Below are positions 27,186-35,372 of a stretch of DNA of 64,000 bases, piece after piece. This DNA comes from Bradyrhizobium sp. 4 (lineage in GTDB: Bacteria > Pseudomonadota > Alphaproteobacteria > Rhizobiales > Xanthobacteraceae): contig NZ_CP064686.1 of the NCBI RefSeq assembly GCF_023100905.1, forward strand, positions 3,286,001 through 3,350,000, written 5' to 3'. The notes below the pieces were generated by a model. It was given only the letters and a program-made list of their open reading frames with translations, did not search any database and was not told where the DNA came from. Made by a program: the position numbers and the translations under genes. The first letter of the stretch is position 1, and every line of letters begins with the position of its first letter.

Positions 27186-27875
27186 ATGTTGACCTGCCTT
27201 CCTGGCGTTCTGAGCAAGGATGATGTGGCGGATTTCCGCCGCATCATGGACGCTAGCGAATGGGAGGACGGCCGTTCCACCGCCGGCTCGCAGTCGGCGA
27301 TGGTCAAGCGCAACGAGCAATTGCCGCCGGACGGCGAGGTCGCGCGCAAGCTCGGCAACCGCATCATTACGGCGCTGACCTCGAACCCGCGCTTCATCGC
27401 GGCGGCGATCCCGCTCCAGATCTTCCCGCCGCTGTTCAACCGCTATGCAGCCAGCAGCGGCCACCATTTCGGCCTGCATGTCGACAATGCCATCCGCGGC
27501 GACCGCCTGACCGGCCTCCGTATCCGCACAGATCTGTCGGTGACGCTGTTCCTGGCCGAGCCGGAGGAGTACGACGGTGGCGAACTTGTGATCGAGGACA
27601 GTTACGGCTCGCACGAAGTCAAGTTGCAGGCCGGGGACTGCGTGCTCTATCCCTCGACCAGCCTCCATCTGGTCACCCCGGTGACGAGGGGAACGCGGGT
27701 TGCGTCTTTCTTCTGGCTTCAGAGCATGATACGGGACGATCAAGCCCGGAGCATGATCTTTGACCTCGACACCGCGATACAGGCGCTGGTGGAACGGCTC
27801 GGGCGTGACGATCCCGAAACGGTCAAATTGACGGGTATCTATCACAATCTCATTCGCTACTGGGCCGAAGTATGA
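27186..27875 (+). CDS. piuC: Fe(II)/2-oxoglutarate PKHD-type hydroxylase, PiuC family
   Basis: 229-residue dioxygenase. The iron facial triad is visible as H98-x-D100 in HFGLHVDNAIRG and H161 in STSLHLVTPV, with R171 as the likely 2-oxoglutarate anchor. PiuC proteins are co-expressed with siderophore receptors and are thought to modify a siderophore or its breakdown product; the reaction is not settled. It starts 2 bp after the receptor stop and overlaps exbB by 4 bp, so it is translationally coupled in the operon. Confidence 0.93.
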   Translation: MLTCLPGVLSKDDVADFRRIMDASEWEDGRSTAGSQSAMVKRNEQLPPDGEVARKLGNRIITALTSNPRFIAAAIPLQIFPPLFNRYAASSGHHFGLHVDNAIRGDRLTGLRIRTDLSVTLFLAEPEEYDGGELVIEDSYGSHEVKLQAGDCVLYPSTSLHLVTPVTRGTRVASFFWLQSMIRDDQARSMIFDLDTAIQALVERLGRDDPETVKLTGIYHNLIRYWAEV

Positions 27876-28792
27876 AGATCATGTCCTTCCAAGCAAGCCT
27901 TGCCGCAGCTCTGGTGCTGGCGGCCGCCTGGCTTGCATCCCCTGTTTCTGCCCAGACACAGGCCGCGCCCGCGGCACCGGTCCAGTCGACGGCTCAGCCG
28001 TCCGCGGTCAGCCCGGCCCCGGTTGTTGCTCCGCCTGCGGCGCCCCAAGCTGTCGTGTCCGCGGCTGCAAAGTCCGATACGGCAGCCGGCATCGCGCCCG
28101 CCATGAAGGAATTGTCGCCCTGGGTGATGTTCCAATCGGCGGATATCATCGTGAAGGCGGTGATGATCGGGCTCGCCTTTGCGTCGCTCGTGACCTGGAC
28201 GGTGCTGATCGCCAAGTCGATCGAATTGTCGATCGCCTCGACCAAGCTTCGCTCGGCGCTGAAGAAGATCGCGGAGGCGCGCTCGCTCGCGGAAGCGCAG
28301 ATGGCGCTCGGCGCCAAAGCGGGGATACTGCCGTCCTTCCTGGCCGCGGCGCTGCGGGAGGCGCGGATGTCGGCCGGCCTGTCCAGTGACACCGGCATCA
28401 AGGAGCGGGCGGCTTCGAGCTTCTCCGAGATCATGCGCGCGGAGGCGCGGCGCATCCGCGTCGGCATGGGTGTGCTCGCGACCATCGGCTCGACCTCGCC
28501 CTTCGTCGGCCTGTTCGGCACGGTGTGGGGCATCATGAACAGCTTCATCGGCATCTCGAAGTCGCAGACCACGAACCTCGCCGTCGTCGCGCCCGGTATC
28601 GCCGAGGCGCTGCTCGCCACCGCGATCGGACTGGTCGCCGCCATTCCCGCCGTCATCATCTACAATTACTTCTCGCGCGTGACGAAGAGCTATCTCGAGC
28701 TCGTCAGCCGTGCTTCGGGCGCTGCGGGACGGTTGCTCTCGCGCGATCTCGACCGCAGCCACGGCAGCGTGCATTCGCGCGCGGCGGAGTGA
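27872..28792 (+). CDS. exbB: TonB-system biopolymer transport protein ExbB
   Basis: 306 residues: signal-like N-terminus, a Pro/Ala-rich periplasmic segment (about 28-75) found in the longer alphaproteobacterial ExbB, then three membrane helices. The MotA/TolQ/ExbB motif is clear in TIGSTSPFVGLFGTVWGIMNSF and in LLATAIGLVAAIPAVIIYNYF. It forms the pentameric proton channel with ExbD that energises TonB. It overlaps piuC and lies 3 bp before exbD. Confidence 0.96.
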   Translation: MKIMSFQASLAAALVLAAAWLASPVSAQTQAAPAAPVQSTAQPSAVSPAPVVAPPAAPQAVVSAAAKSDTAAGIAPAMKELSPWVMFQSADIIVKAVMIGLAFASLVTWTVLIAKSIELSIASTKLRSALKKIAEARSLAEAQMALGAKAGILPSFLAAALREARMSAGLSSDTGIKERAASSFSEIMRAEARRIRVGMGVLATIGSTSPFVGLFGTVWGIMNSFIGISKSQTTNLAVVAPGIAEALLATAIGLVAAIPAVIIYNYFSRVTKSYLELVSRASGAAGRLLSRDLDRSHGSVHSRAAE

Positions 28793-28795
28793 ATC

Positions 28796-29251
28796 ATGGG
28801 CGTATCGCTCGCAGACAATGATGACGACGACGATTTCGGCGAAACGCATGAAATCAACGTCACGCCGTTCATCGACGTCATCCTGGTGCTGCTGATCATC
28901 TTCATGGTCGCAGCGCCGCTCTCGACCGTCGACCTGCCGATCGATCTGCCGACGTCGAGCGCGACGCCGCAGAAGAAGCCGGACAAGCCGACCTATCTCA
29001 GCATCAAGCCCGATTTGACGCTTGCCATCGGAGAGAACCTGGTCCACCGCGCCGAGTTGATCGGCACCCTCGACGGCCTGTCCGACATGAGCAAGGACAA
29101 GTATGTCTTCCTGCGCGCCGATCGCTCGGTGCCGTATGGCGAGTTGATGGGCGTCATGGAGCTGTTGCGCTCAGGCGGCTATTCACGGGTGAAATTGGTT
29201 GCGCTGGAAGGCGCTCCGGGGGCGCCCGCGGCAGGCGCCGCTCAGCCTTAG
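28796..29251 (+). CDS. exbD: TonB-system biopolymer transport protein ExbD
   Basis: 151-residue protein with a short cytoplasmic acidic N-terminus (DNDDDDDFGETHEINVTPFID), a single membrane helix (VILVLLIIFMVAAPLS) carrying the proton-relay aspartate just before it, and a periplasmic ExbD/TolR domain. A GGAG sequence precedes ATG 28796. It works with the ExbB and TonB genes on either side. Confidence 0.96.
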   Translation: MGVSLADNDDDDDFGETHEINVTPFIDVILVLLIIFMVAAPLSTVDLPIDLPTSSATPQKKPDKPTYLSIKPDLTLAIGENLVHRAELIGTLDGLSDMSKDKYVFLRADRSVPYGELMGVMELLRSGGYSRVKLVALEGAPGAPAAGAAQP

Positions 29252-29260
29252 AGGCCCGCG

Positions 29261-30076
29261 ATGTCGGACGAGTCCAGACCAGCCCGGACGCTTTGGATTT
29301 TTGCAGCGGTGGCGGCGCTTGCGCTCCATCTGGGCGGTGCCGCGCTCGCACTGGCGCACTTGCGGGCCGATGACGGCGACGACGGCCTCGGCGCAGTCGG
29401 CGCGGAGTTCGCGGTCGAGATGGCTTCGCCGAAGGCGCCGGACACCGACCTTCCCCCGGGGCCGGATAGCGAAGCAATGCAGGAGCAGCAGGCGCTTCCC
29501 GAGCAAAAGGCCGAGACCAAGGAAACCGAGCTTCCAAAGGATCAGTCGCAACAGGTCGACGATCCCGATCGGGTCGTCACGGAGAACATCTCGAAGAAGC
29601 CGCAGGACGAGGATCCGAAGATTGCAGCGGTCGAAACGCCCGCTGCGGAAGCTTCGCCGAAGTCCGCTGCGACGGCGCGGCAGACGCTCGATGAGGACGC
29701 GCGCGAGGCCGAGAAGGCGCTGGCGCCTGTGCTGGGCATCGGCAAGGACATTCTGAAGCTCACGGCGGACTGGAATCGCAAGATCAGCGCGCATCTCGCG
29801 GCCCACAAGGTTAACCCCGAGGGCAAGGAGCCCAACAATCAGAAGGTCAAGGTCAGCTTCGCGATCAACCGACGGGGCAACGTGCTTTCAGTCGACGTTG
29901 TCGAGTCGTCCGGGGATGCAGCTTACGATGCAGCCGCGATCTCGATTGTCCGCAAGTCCGATCCCATTCCGCAGCCGCCTGCCAGCCTGACTGACGACCG
30001 GTTCGAGCGCACCGTCGACATCATCTTCACACCGCCGGACGCAAAGAAAAAGAAGAAGACGGCTCAGCGCCAGTAG
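29261..30076 (+). CDS. tonB: Energy transducer TonB
   Basis: 271 residues: N-terminal membrane anchor (about 10-28), a long Pro/Glu/Lys-rich periplasmic stretch (about 55-150) and a C-terminal TonB domain (VSFAINRRGNVLSVDVVESSG, then AAISIVRKSDPIPQPP). It couples the ExbBD proton channel to the outer-membrane receptor at the operon's start. Its last codons overlap the convergent gene by 13 bp, and it ends in a Lys-rich KKKKKTAQRQ tail. Confidence 0.95.
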   Translation: MSDESRPARTLWIFAAVAALALHLGGAALALAHLRADDGDDGLGAVGAEFAVEMASPKAPDTDLPPGPDSEAMQEQQALPEQKAETKETELPKDQSQQVDDPDRVVTENISKKPQDEDPKIAAVETPAAEASPKSAATARQTLDEDAREAEKALAPVLGIGKDILKLTADWNRKISAHLAAHKVNPEGKEPNNQKVKVSFAINRRGNVLSVDVVESSGDAAYDAAAISIVRKSDPIPQPPASLTDDRFERTVDIIFTPPDAKKKKKTAQRQ

Positions 30077-30504
30077 AGCCTGATCCCAACATAGACCACG
30101 ACTAGGCAGGCGAAGATCAGCGCCACCGGGAGTGGCCGTTTCTGAGTTGCGTCCGCGGTCGCTGCCCCGAAGAAATTAGCCTTCCTCGGCTTCGGTTCGG
30201 GGCGGCGGAAAGCGGTAACATTGTCCGCCGCCGGTTCGGCCGCCCGGGGACGGACGTCGGGCGGGGTTCCCGCGCCGCCCATCTCGGCATAGTAGGCCTT
30301 GTAGATGGCGCCGATGGTGGCCTCGGTAGCCTCACCCTCGTTCATCTGTGCCTGCAGGTTCTTGTAGCTCACGAGGAATTCCTGCGCCCCCGGAGGCAGC
30401 GCCGACGACCCGTTGAGCTTGGCCATCATCTTCCAGGTGGCGAAATCGGCGCGGGCGCGGGTATCGGCGCGTCGCGCGATCAGCATGTCGGCAGCTTTGA
30501 CCAA
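30064..30504 (-). CDS. Hypothetical protein with C-terminal membrane anchor
   Basis: 146 residues from TTG 30504; ATG 30486 (six residues in) is the alternative and the true start is uncertain because the frame stays open upstream. The N-terminal half is helical and charged, a Pro/Ala/Arg-rich linker follows (about 80-115), and the last 20 residues form a membrane helix (LPVALIFACLVVVYVGIRLYW), making it a tail-anchored protein. I recognise no family. It overlaps the 3' end of tonB by 13 bp on the opposite strand. Confidence 0.55.
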   Translation of the reverse strand: MVKAADMLIARRADTRARADFATWKMMAKLNGSSALPPGAQEFLVSYKNLQAQMNEGEATEATIGAIYKAYYAEMGGAGTPPDVRPRAAEPAADNVTAFRRPEPKPRKANFFGAATADATQKRPLPVALIFACLVVVYVGIRLYWR

Positions 30505-30551
30505 GTCGGCCTCGAGCCCTTCGGCTTGTGTTCGGGTGTGTTGCTGTTCAA

Positions 30552-31232
30552 CTAAGCATTGCCGGTCAGAATGAGAACAGCCTGAATCACATAACCGGTC
30601 AACGTTCGCAGTATTGCTGAAATAACATCAAGATTTAGACCGAACTGGGAGCCTGCCAGCGGTAGCAGGATCAGCAAGCCGATCAGGATCAGCATCCCGA
30701 AAGGCTCGAGCCGCGCCAGCGGCAGGGCAAGCGGCTGGGGCAGCAGCCCCACCGCGACGCGCCCGCCGTCGAGCGGCGGGATCGGCATCATGTTGAACAC
30801 TGCCAGCACCGCGTTGATCAGCAGTGCGTTCTTGAGATTGTCGAAGATCCATTGCGCCGAGTTGGCCGGAGCCCAGGGCAGGGCGTGCAGGGCAAGAGCT
30901 GCGGCCAACGCCAGCAGGATGTTGGTGGCGGGCCCGGCCAGCGCCACCCACACCATGCCGAGCCTGGGGTTGTTGAGTTTGCGAAAATTCACCGGCACAG
31001 GCTTGGCGTAGCCGAACAGGAACGGCGAATGCGCGAACAGCAGCATCGCCGGCAATATCAGCGTGCCGAACGGGTCGATGTGGCGGAGCGGGTTGAAGCT
31101 GACACGGCCGAGCTGCCATGCGGTGTCGTCACCGAGACGATATGCGACGAAGGCGTGCGCAGCCTCGTGGAAGGTGATGGCGAGCAGCAGCGGCAGCACC
31201 CACACCGAGAGGTCATACAAAGAAATGTTCAC
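30552..31232 (-). CDS. Site-2 protease family (M50) membrane metalloprotease
   Basis: About 226 residues from GTG 31232. The zinc-binding HEAAH lies in the first helix (ITFHEAAHAFVAYRLG) and the third ligand in MPIPPLDGGRV. Hydrophobic segments make four to six membrane helices. It is a short, single-domain member without PDZ domains, the kind often annotated site-2 protease family. Such proteins cleave membrane-spanning regulators or signal peptides; the target is unknown. The frame is open to 31337, but the 35 extra residues are Arg/Cys-rich and unlike the family start. Confidence 0.85.
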   Translation of the reverse strand: MNISLYDLSVWVLPLLLAITFHEAAHAFVAYRLGDDTAWQLGRVSFNPLRHIDPFGTLILPAMLLFAHSPFLFGYAKPVPVNFRKLNNPRLGMVWVALAGPATNILLALAAALALHALPWAPANSAQWIFDNLKNALLINAVLAVFNMMPIPPLDGGRVAVGLLPQPLALPLARLEPFGMLILIGLLILLPLAGSQFGLNLDVISAILRTLTGYVIQAVLILTGNA

Positions 31233-31382
31233 GGCTCTCGTCCGTCCCGGTTGCCTGCGGTCATGCAGCCGACCCAGCCAACCGGCGGTGCAGCAACGCT
31301 TCACCTCAACATAGGGTGGCCGGTTCCGAAATGCCACGCCGCAAATGATCGGCGCCCCGAACCTGCCGTGCAGTCGTGCAAT

Positions 31383-31775
31383 TCATGCAGGAATGGTCCC
31401 CGGATATTGCGTCAGCCCGTCGTCGAGCTTCAGCCAGGCGAGCTTCTCGGAGACCCAGATGTGCTCGGTCGGCGCGAAGGCGTTGCGATCGTCGAACGTC
31501 GTCAGTGCGACGCCCGCCAGCGTGCCGTTGCGCCGCCAGGAGAACAGCCGCGTGCCGCAGCGTTTGCAGAACACGCGGTCGATGTTCTCGGACGACGCAT
31601 AGCGGGCGATGTCGCCCTCGACGGTCAGTGCGCGCTGGTCGAACTGCGCGCGGACGAAGTAGGGCGAGCCCATTGCCTTTTGGCATATGCGGCAATGGCA
31701 GATGCGAACGTTGAGCGGCTCGCCTTCCGCCTTGAATCGCACCGCGCCGCACAGGCATCCGCCTTCTCTGACCAT
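31383..31775 (-). CDS. GFA family zinc-binding protein (Gfa/CENP-V type)
   Basis: 130-residue protein with the family's zinc ligands in GGCLCGAVRF, CHCRICQKAMGSPY and CKRCGTRLF. The founding member was described as a glutathione-dependent formaldehyde-activating enzyme, but most members have no proven activity. It lies downstream of two SDR genes on the same strand, with 7 bp to the nearer one, so it may be the last gene of the sugar-acid operon. Confidence 0.92.
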   Translation of the reverse strand: MVREGGCLCGAVRFKAEGEPLNVRICHCRICQKAMGSPYFVRAQFDQRALTVEGDIARYASSENIDRVFCKRCGTRLFSWRRNGTLAGVALTTFDDRNAFAPTEHIWVSEKLAWLKLDDGLTQYPGTIPA

Positions 31776-31782
31776 GACGCCC

Positions 31783-32529
31783 TCAGTAAGTTGCGCGCCC
31801 GCCGGAGATGTCGAACACGGCGCCGGTCGAAAACCCGCAGTCCTCGGATGCGAGCCAGCTCACCATCGCGGCCAACTCCTCCACCAGCACGAAGCGGCCT
31901 TTCGGAATCTTCGACAGCATGAAGTCGATATGCTGCTGCGTCATCTGGTCGAAGATCGCGGTCTTCGCAGCCGCGGGCGTCACCGCATTGACGAGGATGT
32001 CATGTGCCGCCAGTTCCTTGCCGAGCGACTTCGTCAGCGCGATCAGGCCGGCCTTGGACGCCGAATAGTGCGAGGCGTTCGGATTACCTTCCTTGCCGGC
32101 GATCGAGGCAATGTTGATGATGCGGCCGTATTTTTGGTTGAGCATCGCGGGCACGATCGCCTTGCAGACGATGAAGGGGCCGTCGAGGTTGATGCGCAGA
32201 ACTTTCCGCCATTCCTCGAGATCGGTCTCCCAGACCGGCTTGTTGACCCCGGCAATGCCGGCGTTGTTGACGAGGATGTCGATCTTGCCGAAGGCGGCAA
32301 GCGTGGCGTCGCGGGCCTGCTCGACGGCCGCGGCATCGGTGACGTCGACCTTGAAAACGCGGGCATTGTCGCCGATTTCCTTTGCCGTCTTCTCGGCGAG
32401 GGCTGCATCAAAATCCCAGATCGCGACTTTGGCGCCGGAGGCGACGAAGCGCTGAACGATGGCGCGGCCGAAGCCCTGCGCGCCGCCGGTGACGATCGCG
32501 ACACGGTCGTTGAGATCGATCTTGTTCAT
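31783..32529 (-). CDS. SDR family oxidoreductase (3-oxoacyl reductase-like)
   Basis: 248-residue short-chain dehydrogenase. The Rossmann motif TGGAQGFG (14-21), NNAGIAG and the catalytic HYSASKAG (Tyr-x-x-x-Lys) are all present. In this position, downstream of a dehydratase and another SDR under a LacI-type regulator, it most likely oxidises a sugar lactone or 2-keto-3-deoxy sugar acid rather than a fatty-acid intermediate. It starts 27 bp from the previous gene. Confidence 0.88.
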   Translation of the reverse strand: MNKIDLNDRVAIVTGGAQGFGRAIVQRFVASGAKVAIWDFDAALAEKTAKEIGDNARVFKVDVTDAAAVEQARDATLAAFGKIDILVNNAGIAGVNKPVWETDLEEWRKVLRINLDGPFIVCKAIVPAMLNQKYGRIINIASIAGKEGNPNASHYSASKAGLIALTKSLGKELAAHDILVNAVTPAAAKTAIFDQMTQQHIDFMLSKIPKGRFVLVEELAAMVSWLASEDCGFSTGAVFDISGGRATY

Positions 32530-32556
32530 GCTGGATGCCTTCTGGATGCCTTGGCG

Positions 32557-33288
32557 TCAGAGCATGTAGCCGCCGTCGACGACGAGGTCGACGCCGGTGG
32601 TGAAGGCGCTCTCGTCACTGCCGAGATAGACCGCCATGGACGCGATCTCGTCGGCGGTGCCGAGCCGGCCCATCTTCTGGCGGGAGACGAACATCTCCTT
32701 GCCCTGCGGCCCTTGCGCCGCGGCGCGGTCGAGCATCGAAGGCGTCTCGACGGTGCCAGGGCAGATGCTGTTGCAGCGGATGCCCTTGGTGATGAAGTCG
32801 AGCGCGACCGCGCGCGTCAGCAGCGACACCGCGGCCTTCGAGGAGCTGTAGACGTAGCGGTTGGCCGGCGGCCGCAGCGCCGCGCAGGAGGAGATGTTGA
32901 CGATACTGCCGCCGCCGCCCGCGAGCATGTCCGGCAGGAAGGCCCTGATGGTCCGGTGCATCGACTTGACGTTGAGGTCGAACGAGAAATCAAAATCCTC
33001 TTCCGAACACTCGAGAATGGTGCCGTGATGCACGAAGCCCGCTGCGTTGAGCAGGATGTCGACCTTGCCGACGCGCTTGGCGAAGGCGTTGACGTCGGCG
33101 GTGTTGCGAACGTCGAGCTTCGCGGTCTCGGCGATACCTTCCTTGGCCAGGCTCGCGATGCCGCTCTCGTTGATGTCGGTGGCGATGACGGTCGCGCCTT
33201 CACGCGCGAATGCGACGGCGCATGCGCGTCCGATGCCTGCCGCTGCAGCCGTGATGACGGCGCGCTTTCCCTTGAGGCGGTCTGCCAT
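32557..33288 (-). CDS. SDR family oxidoreductase, 2-keto-3-deoxy-L-fuconate dehydrogenase-like
   Basis: 243 residues with the cofactor motif TAAAAGIGRA (13-22), LNAAGFVHHGTILE and the active-site YSSSKAAV. The overall sequence resembles 2-keto-3-deoxy-L-fuconate dehydrogenase of the non-phosphorylated L-fucose route (from memory). It lies downstream of an IlvD/Edd dehydratase, which could supply such a substrate. A palindromic repeat separates it from the dehydratase gene. An alternative role in another sugar-acid pathway cannot be excluded. Confidence 0.82.
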   Translation of the reverse strand: MADRLKGKRAVITAAAAGIGRACAVAFAREGATVIATDINESGIASLAKEGIAETAKLDVRNTADVNAFAKRVGKVDILLNAAGFVHHGTILECSEEDFDFSFDLNVKSMHRTIRAFLPDMLAGGGGSIVNISSCAALRPPANRYVYSSSKAAVSLLTRAVALDFITKGIRCNSICPGTVETPSMLDRAAAQGPQGKEMFVSRQKMGRLGTADEIASMAVYLGSDESAFTTGVDLVVDGGYML

Positions 33289-33323
33289 TTTTTCTTCTCC
33301 CTTGCCTGAAAGTTCTATCGGAT

Positions 33324-33411
33324 CGTCATTGCGAGAAGCACTTGCGACGAAGCAATCCAGACTGTCTCCGCGGAGATAGCTCTGGATTGCTTCGCTGCGC
33401 TCGCAATGACG
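33324..33411. repeat. Palindromic intergenic repeat (CGTCATTGCGAG...CTCGCAATGACG)
   Basis: An 88-bp near-perfect inverted repeat. The outer arms are CGTCATTGCGAG and CTCGCAATGACG; inner arms GCGACGAAGCAATCCAGA and CTGGATTGCTTCGC extend the stem. It lies between the dehydratase and SDR genes of one strand and could form a strong hairpin in mRNA. I recall this arm sequence as a very common dispersed repeat in Bradyrhizobium genomes. Confidence 0.75.
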
Positions 33412-33420
33412 GTGTGGCTA

Positions 33421-35250
33421 TCAGTGATTATCCCGCGCCACGCCAAATGTGCCGGCGACGTTCTGGTAGCGCGTGGCGAGCTCCATGCAGGCACCGGTCG
33501 ACTGCTGTCCAACGGTGTTGCGATAAAGCTCCTGCCACGGCGTCTGGTTCGGCGGATGCTTGAAGCCGCCATTGGCCTTGAGCTCGGCATGGCGCTTCTT
33601 CACCTCGTCGTCGGAGATGAGAATGTTGGCGCTGCCCTTGTTCAGATCGACGCGCACCTTGTCGCCGTTCCTGAGGATCGCGAGCCCGCCATTGGCGGCG
33701 GCTTCCGGCGAAGCATTGAGGATCGAAGGCGAGCCCGAGGTGCCCGACTGCCGGCCGTCGCCGATGCAGGGCAGGGACATGATGCCGCGTTTGATCAGCG
33801 CCGCTGGCGGCTGCATGTTCACGACCTCGGCGCCGCCGGGATAGCCGATCGGGCCGGTGCCGCGGATGAACAGCACGCAGCGCTCGTCGATCTTGAGCGA
33901 GGGGTCGTCGATCCGCTCGTGATAGTCCTCAGGCCCCTCGAACACGACGGCGCGGCCCTCGAAGGCATTGAGATCGGTCGGATTGCTAAGGTAGCGATCG
34001 CGGAATTCCTTGGAGATCACGCTGGTCTTCATGATCGCGGAATCGAACAGATTGCCCTTCAGCACCAGGAAGCCGGCGTCCTTCACCAGCGGCTTGTCGT
34101 AAGCCCAGATCACGTCGTTGTCCGGCTTTGGCGCATTGGCGCAGTTCTCGCCGATGCCGCGGCCGTTGACCGTGACAGCGTTCTCGTGGATCCGCTTGTG
34201 CTTCATCAATTCGCGCACCACGGCCGGCACGCCGCCGGCGCGGTGGAATTCCTCGCCGAGATAGAAGCCGGCCGGCTGCATGTTGACCAGCAGCGGCACG
34301 TCGTGACCGACCTTCTGCCAGTCGTCGATCGAGAGCTCGACGCCGATGTGGCGCGCCAGCGCGTTGATGTGGATCGGCGCGTTGGTCGAGCCACCGATTG
34401 CGGAGTTGATCACGATGCAGTTCTCGAACGCCTCGCGGGTCAGGATGTCCGAAGGCTTGAGGTCTTCCCAGACCATGTCGACAATACGCTTTCCCGTCTC
34501 GTAGGCGATCTGGCCGCGCTCGCGATAGGGAGCGGGGATCGCCGCACAGCCCGGCAGGGAAAAGCCGAGCGCTTCCGCGAGCCCGTTCATGGTGGAGGCG
34601 GTGCCCATGGTGTTGCAATGGCCGACCGAGGGCGCCGATGACGCCACGATCTCCATGAACTCTTCATAGTCGATCTCGCCGGCGGCGAGCCGCTCGCGCG
34701 ATTTCCAGACGATGGTGCCGGAGCCTGTGCGCTCGCCATTGTGCCAGCCGTTCAGCATCGGCCCGCCCGACAGCACGATCGCGGGCAGGTTGACGGTCGC
34801 CGCCGCCATCATGCAGGCCGGCGTAGTCTTGTCACAGCCGGTGGTCAGCACCACGCCGTCGAGCGGGTAGCCGTAGAGGATCTCGACGAGGCCGAGATAA
34901 GCGAGGTTGCGGTCGAGCGCCGCGGTCGGGCGCTTGCCAGTCTCCTGGATCGGATGGGTCGGGAATTCCATCGCAATGCCGCCGGCCTCGCGGATGCCTT
35001 CGCGGACGCGATGGGCAAGCTCGATATGGTGGCGGTTGCAGGGGGAGAGGTCGTTGCCGGTCTGTGCGATGCCGATGATCGGCTTGCCGGACTGGAGCTC
35101 GGCGCGGGTGAGACCGTAGTTCAGATAGCGCTCCATATAGAGCGCGGTCATGCCCGGATTATGCGGATTGTTGAACCATTCCTGCGAGCGGAGGTGGCGG
35201 CGAGCGCCGTTGCCGGCGGGGGCATGCCCATTGGTTGGTTTTTTTGTCAT
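33421..35250 (-). CDS. IlvD/Edd family sugar-acid dehydratase (L-arabinonate dehydratase-like)
   Basis: 609-residue dehydratase that converts an aldonic acid to the 2-keto-3-deoxy acid using an iron-sulfur cluster and Mg2+. Three cysteines spaced like the cluster ligands are visible: C71 (NDLSPCNRHH), C139 (TTGCDKTTPAC) and C212 (SVGHCNTMGTAS). The length and C-terminal extension resemble the pentonate/hexonate dehydratases of Rhizobium and Azospirillum rather than IlvD. ATG 35250 with GGAGAAACC upstream is preferred to TTG 35265. A LacI-type operator lies 138 bp upstream. It is probably the key enzyme of the surrounding sugar-acid locus. Confidence 0.9.
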   Translation of the reverse strand: MTKKPTNGHAPAGNGARRHLRSQEWFNNPHNPGMTALYMERYLNYGLTRAELQSGKPIIGIAQTGNDLSPCNRHHIELAHRVREGIREAGGIAMEFPTHPIQETGKRPTAALDRNLAYLGLVEILYGYPLDGVVLTTGCDKTTPACMMAAATVNLPAIVLSGGPMLNGWHNGERTGSGTIVWKSRERLAAGEIDYEEFMEIVASSAPSVGHCNTMGTASTMNGLAEALGFSLPGCAAIPAPYRERGQIAYETGKRIVDMVWEDLKPSDILTREAFENCIVINSAIGGSTNAPIHINALARHIGVELSIDDWQKVGHDVPLLVNMQPAGFYLGEEFHRAGGVPAVVRELMKHKRIHENAVTVNGRGIGENCANAPKPDNDVIWAYDKPLVKDAGFLVLKGNLFDSAIMKTSVISKEFRDRYLSNPTDLNAFEGRAVVFEGPEDYHERIDDPSLKIDERCVLFIRGTGPIGYPGGAEVVNMQPPAALIKRGIMSLPCIGDGRQSGTSGSPSILNASPEAAANGGLAILRNGDKVRVDLNKGSANILISDDEVKKRHAELKANGGFKHPPNQTPWQELYRNTVGQQSTGACMELATRYQNVAGTFGVARDNH

Positions 35251-35372
35251 TGGTTTCTCCTGCAATGCAAACGCACTGGCGTCCGTTCTATGGTATCGGC
35301 TTGTGCGATGCCCAACGGCGCGAGCGACGATTTGCCTGCCCGCTGGCGGGTCGTTTCCTCACAAATCCGATA

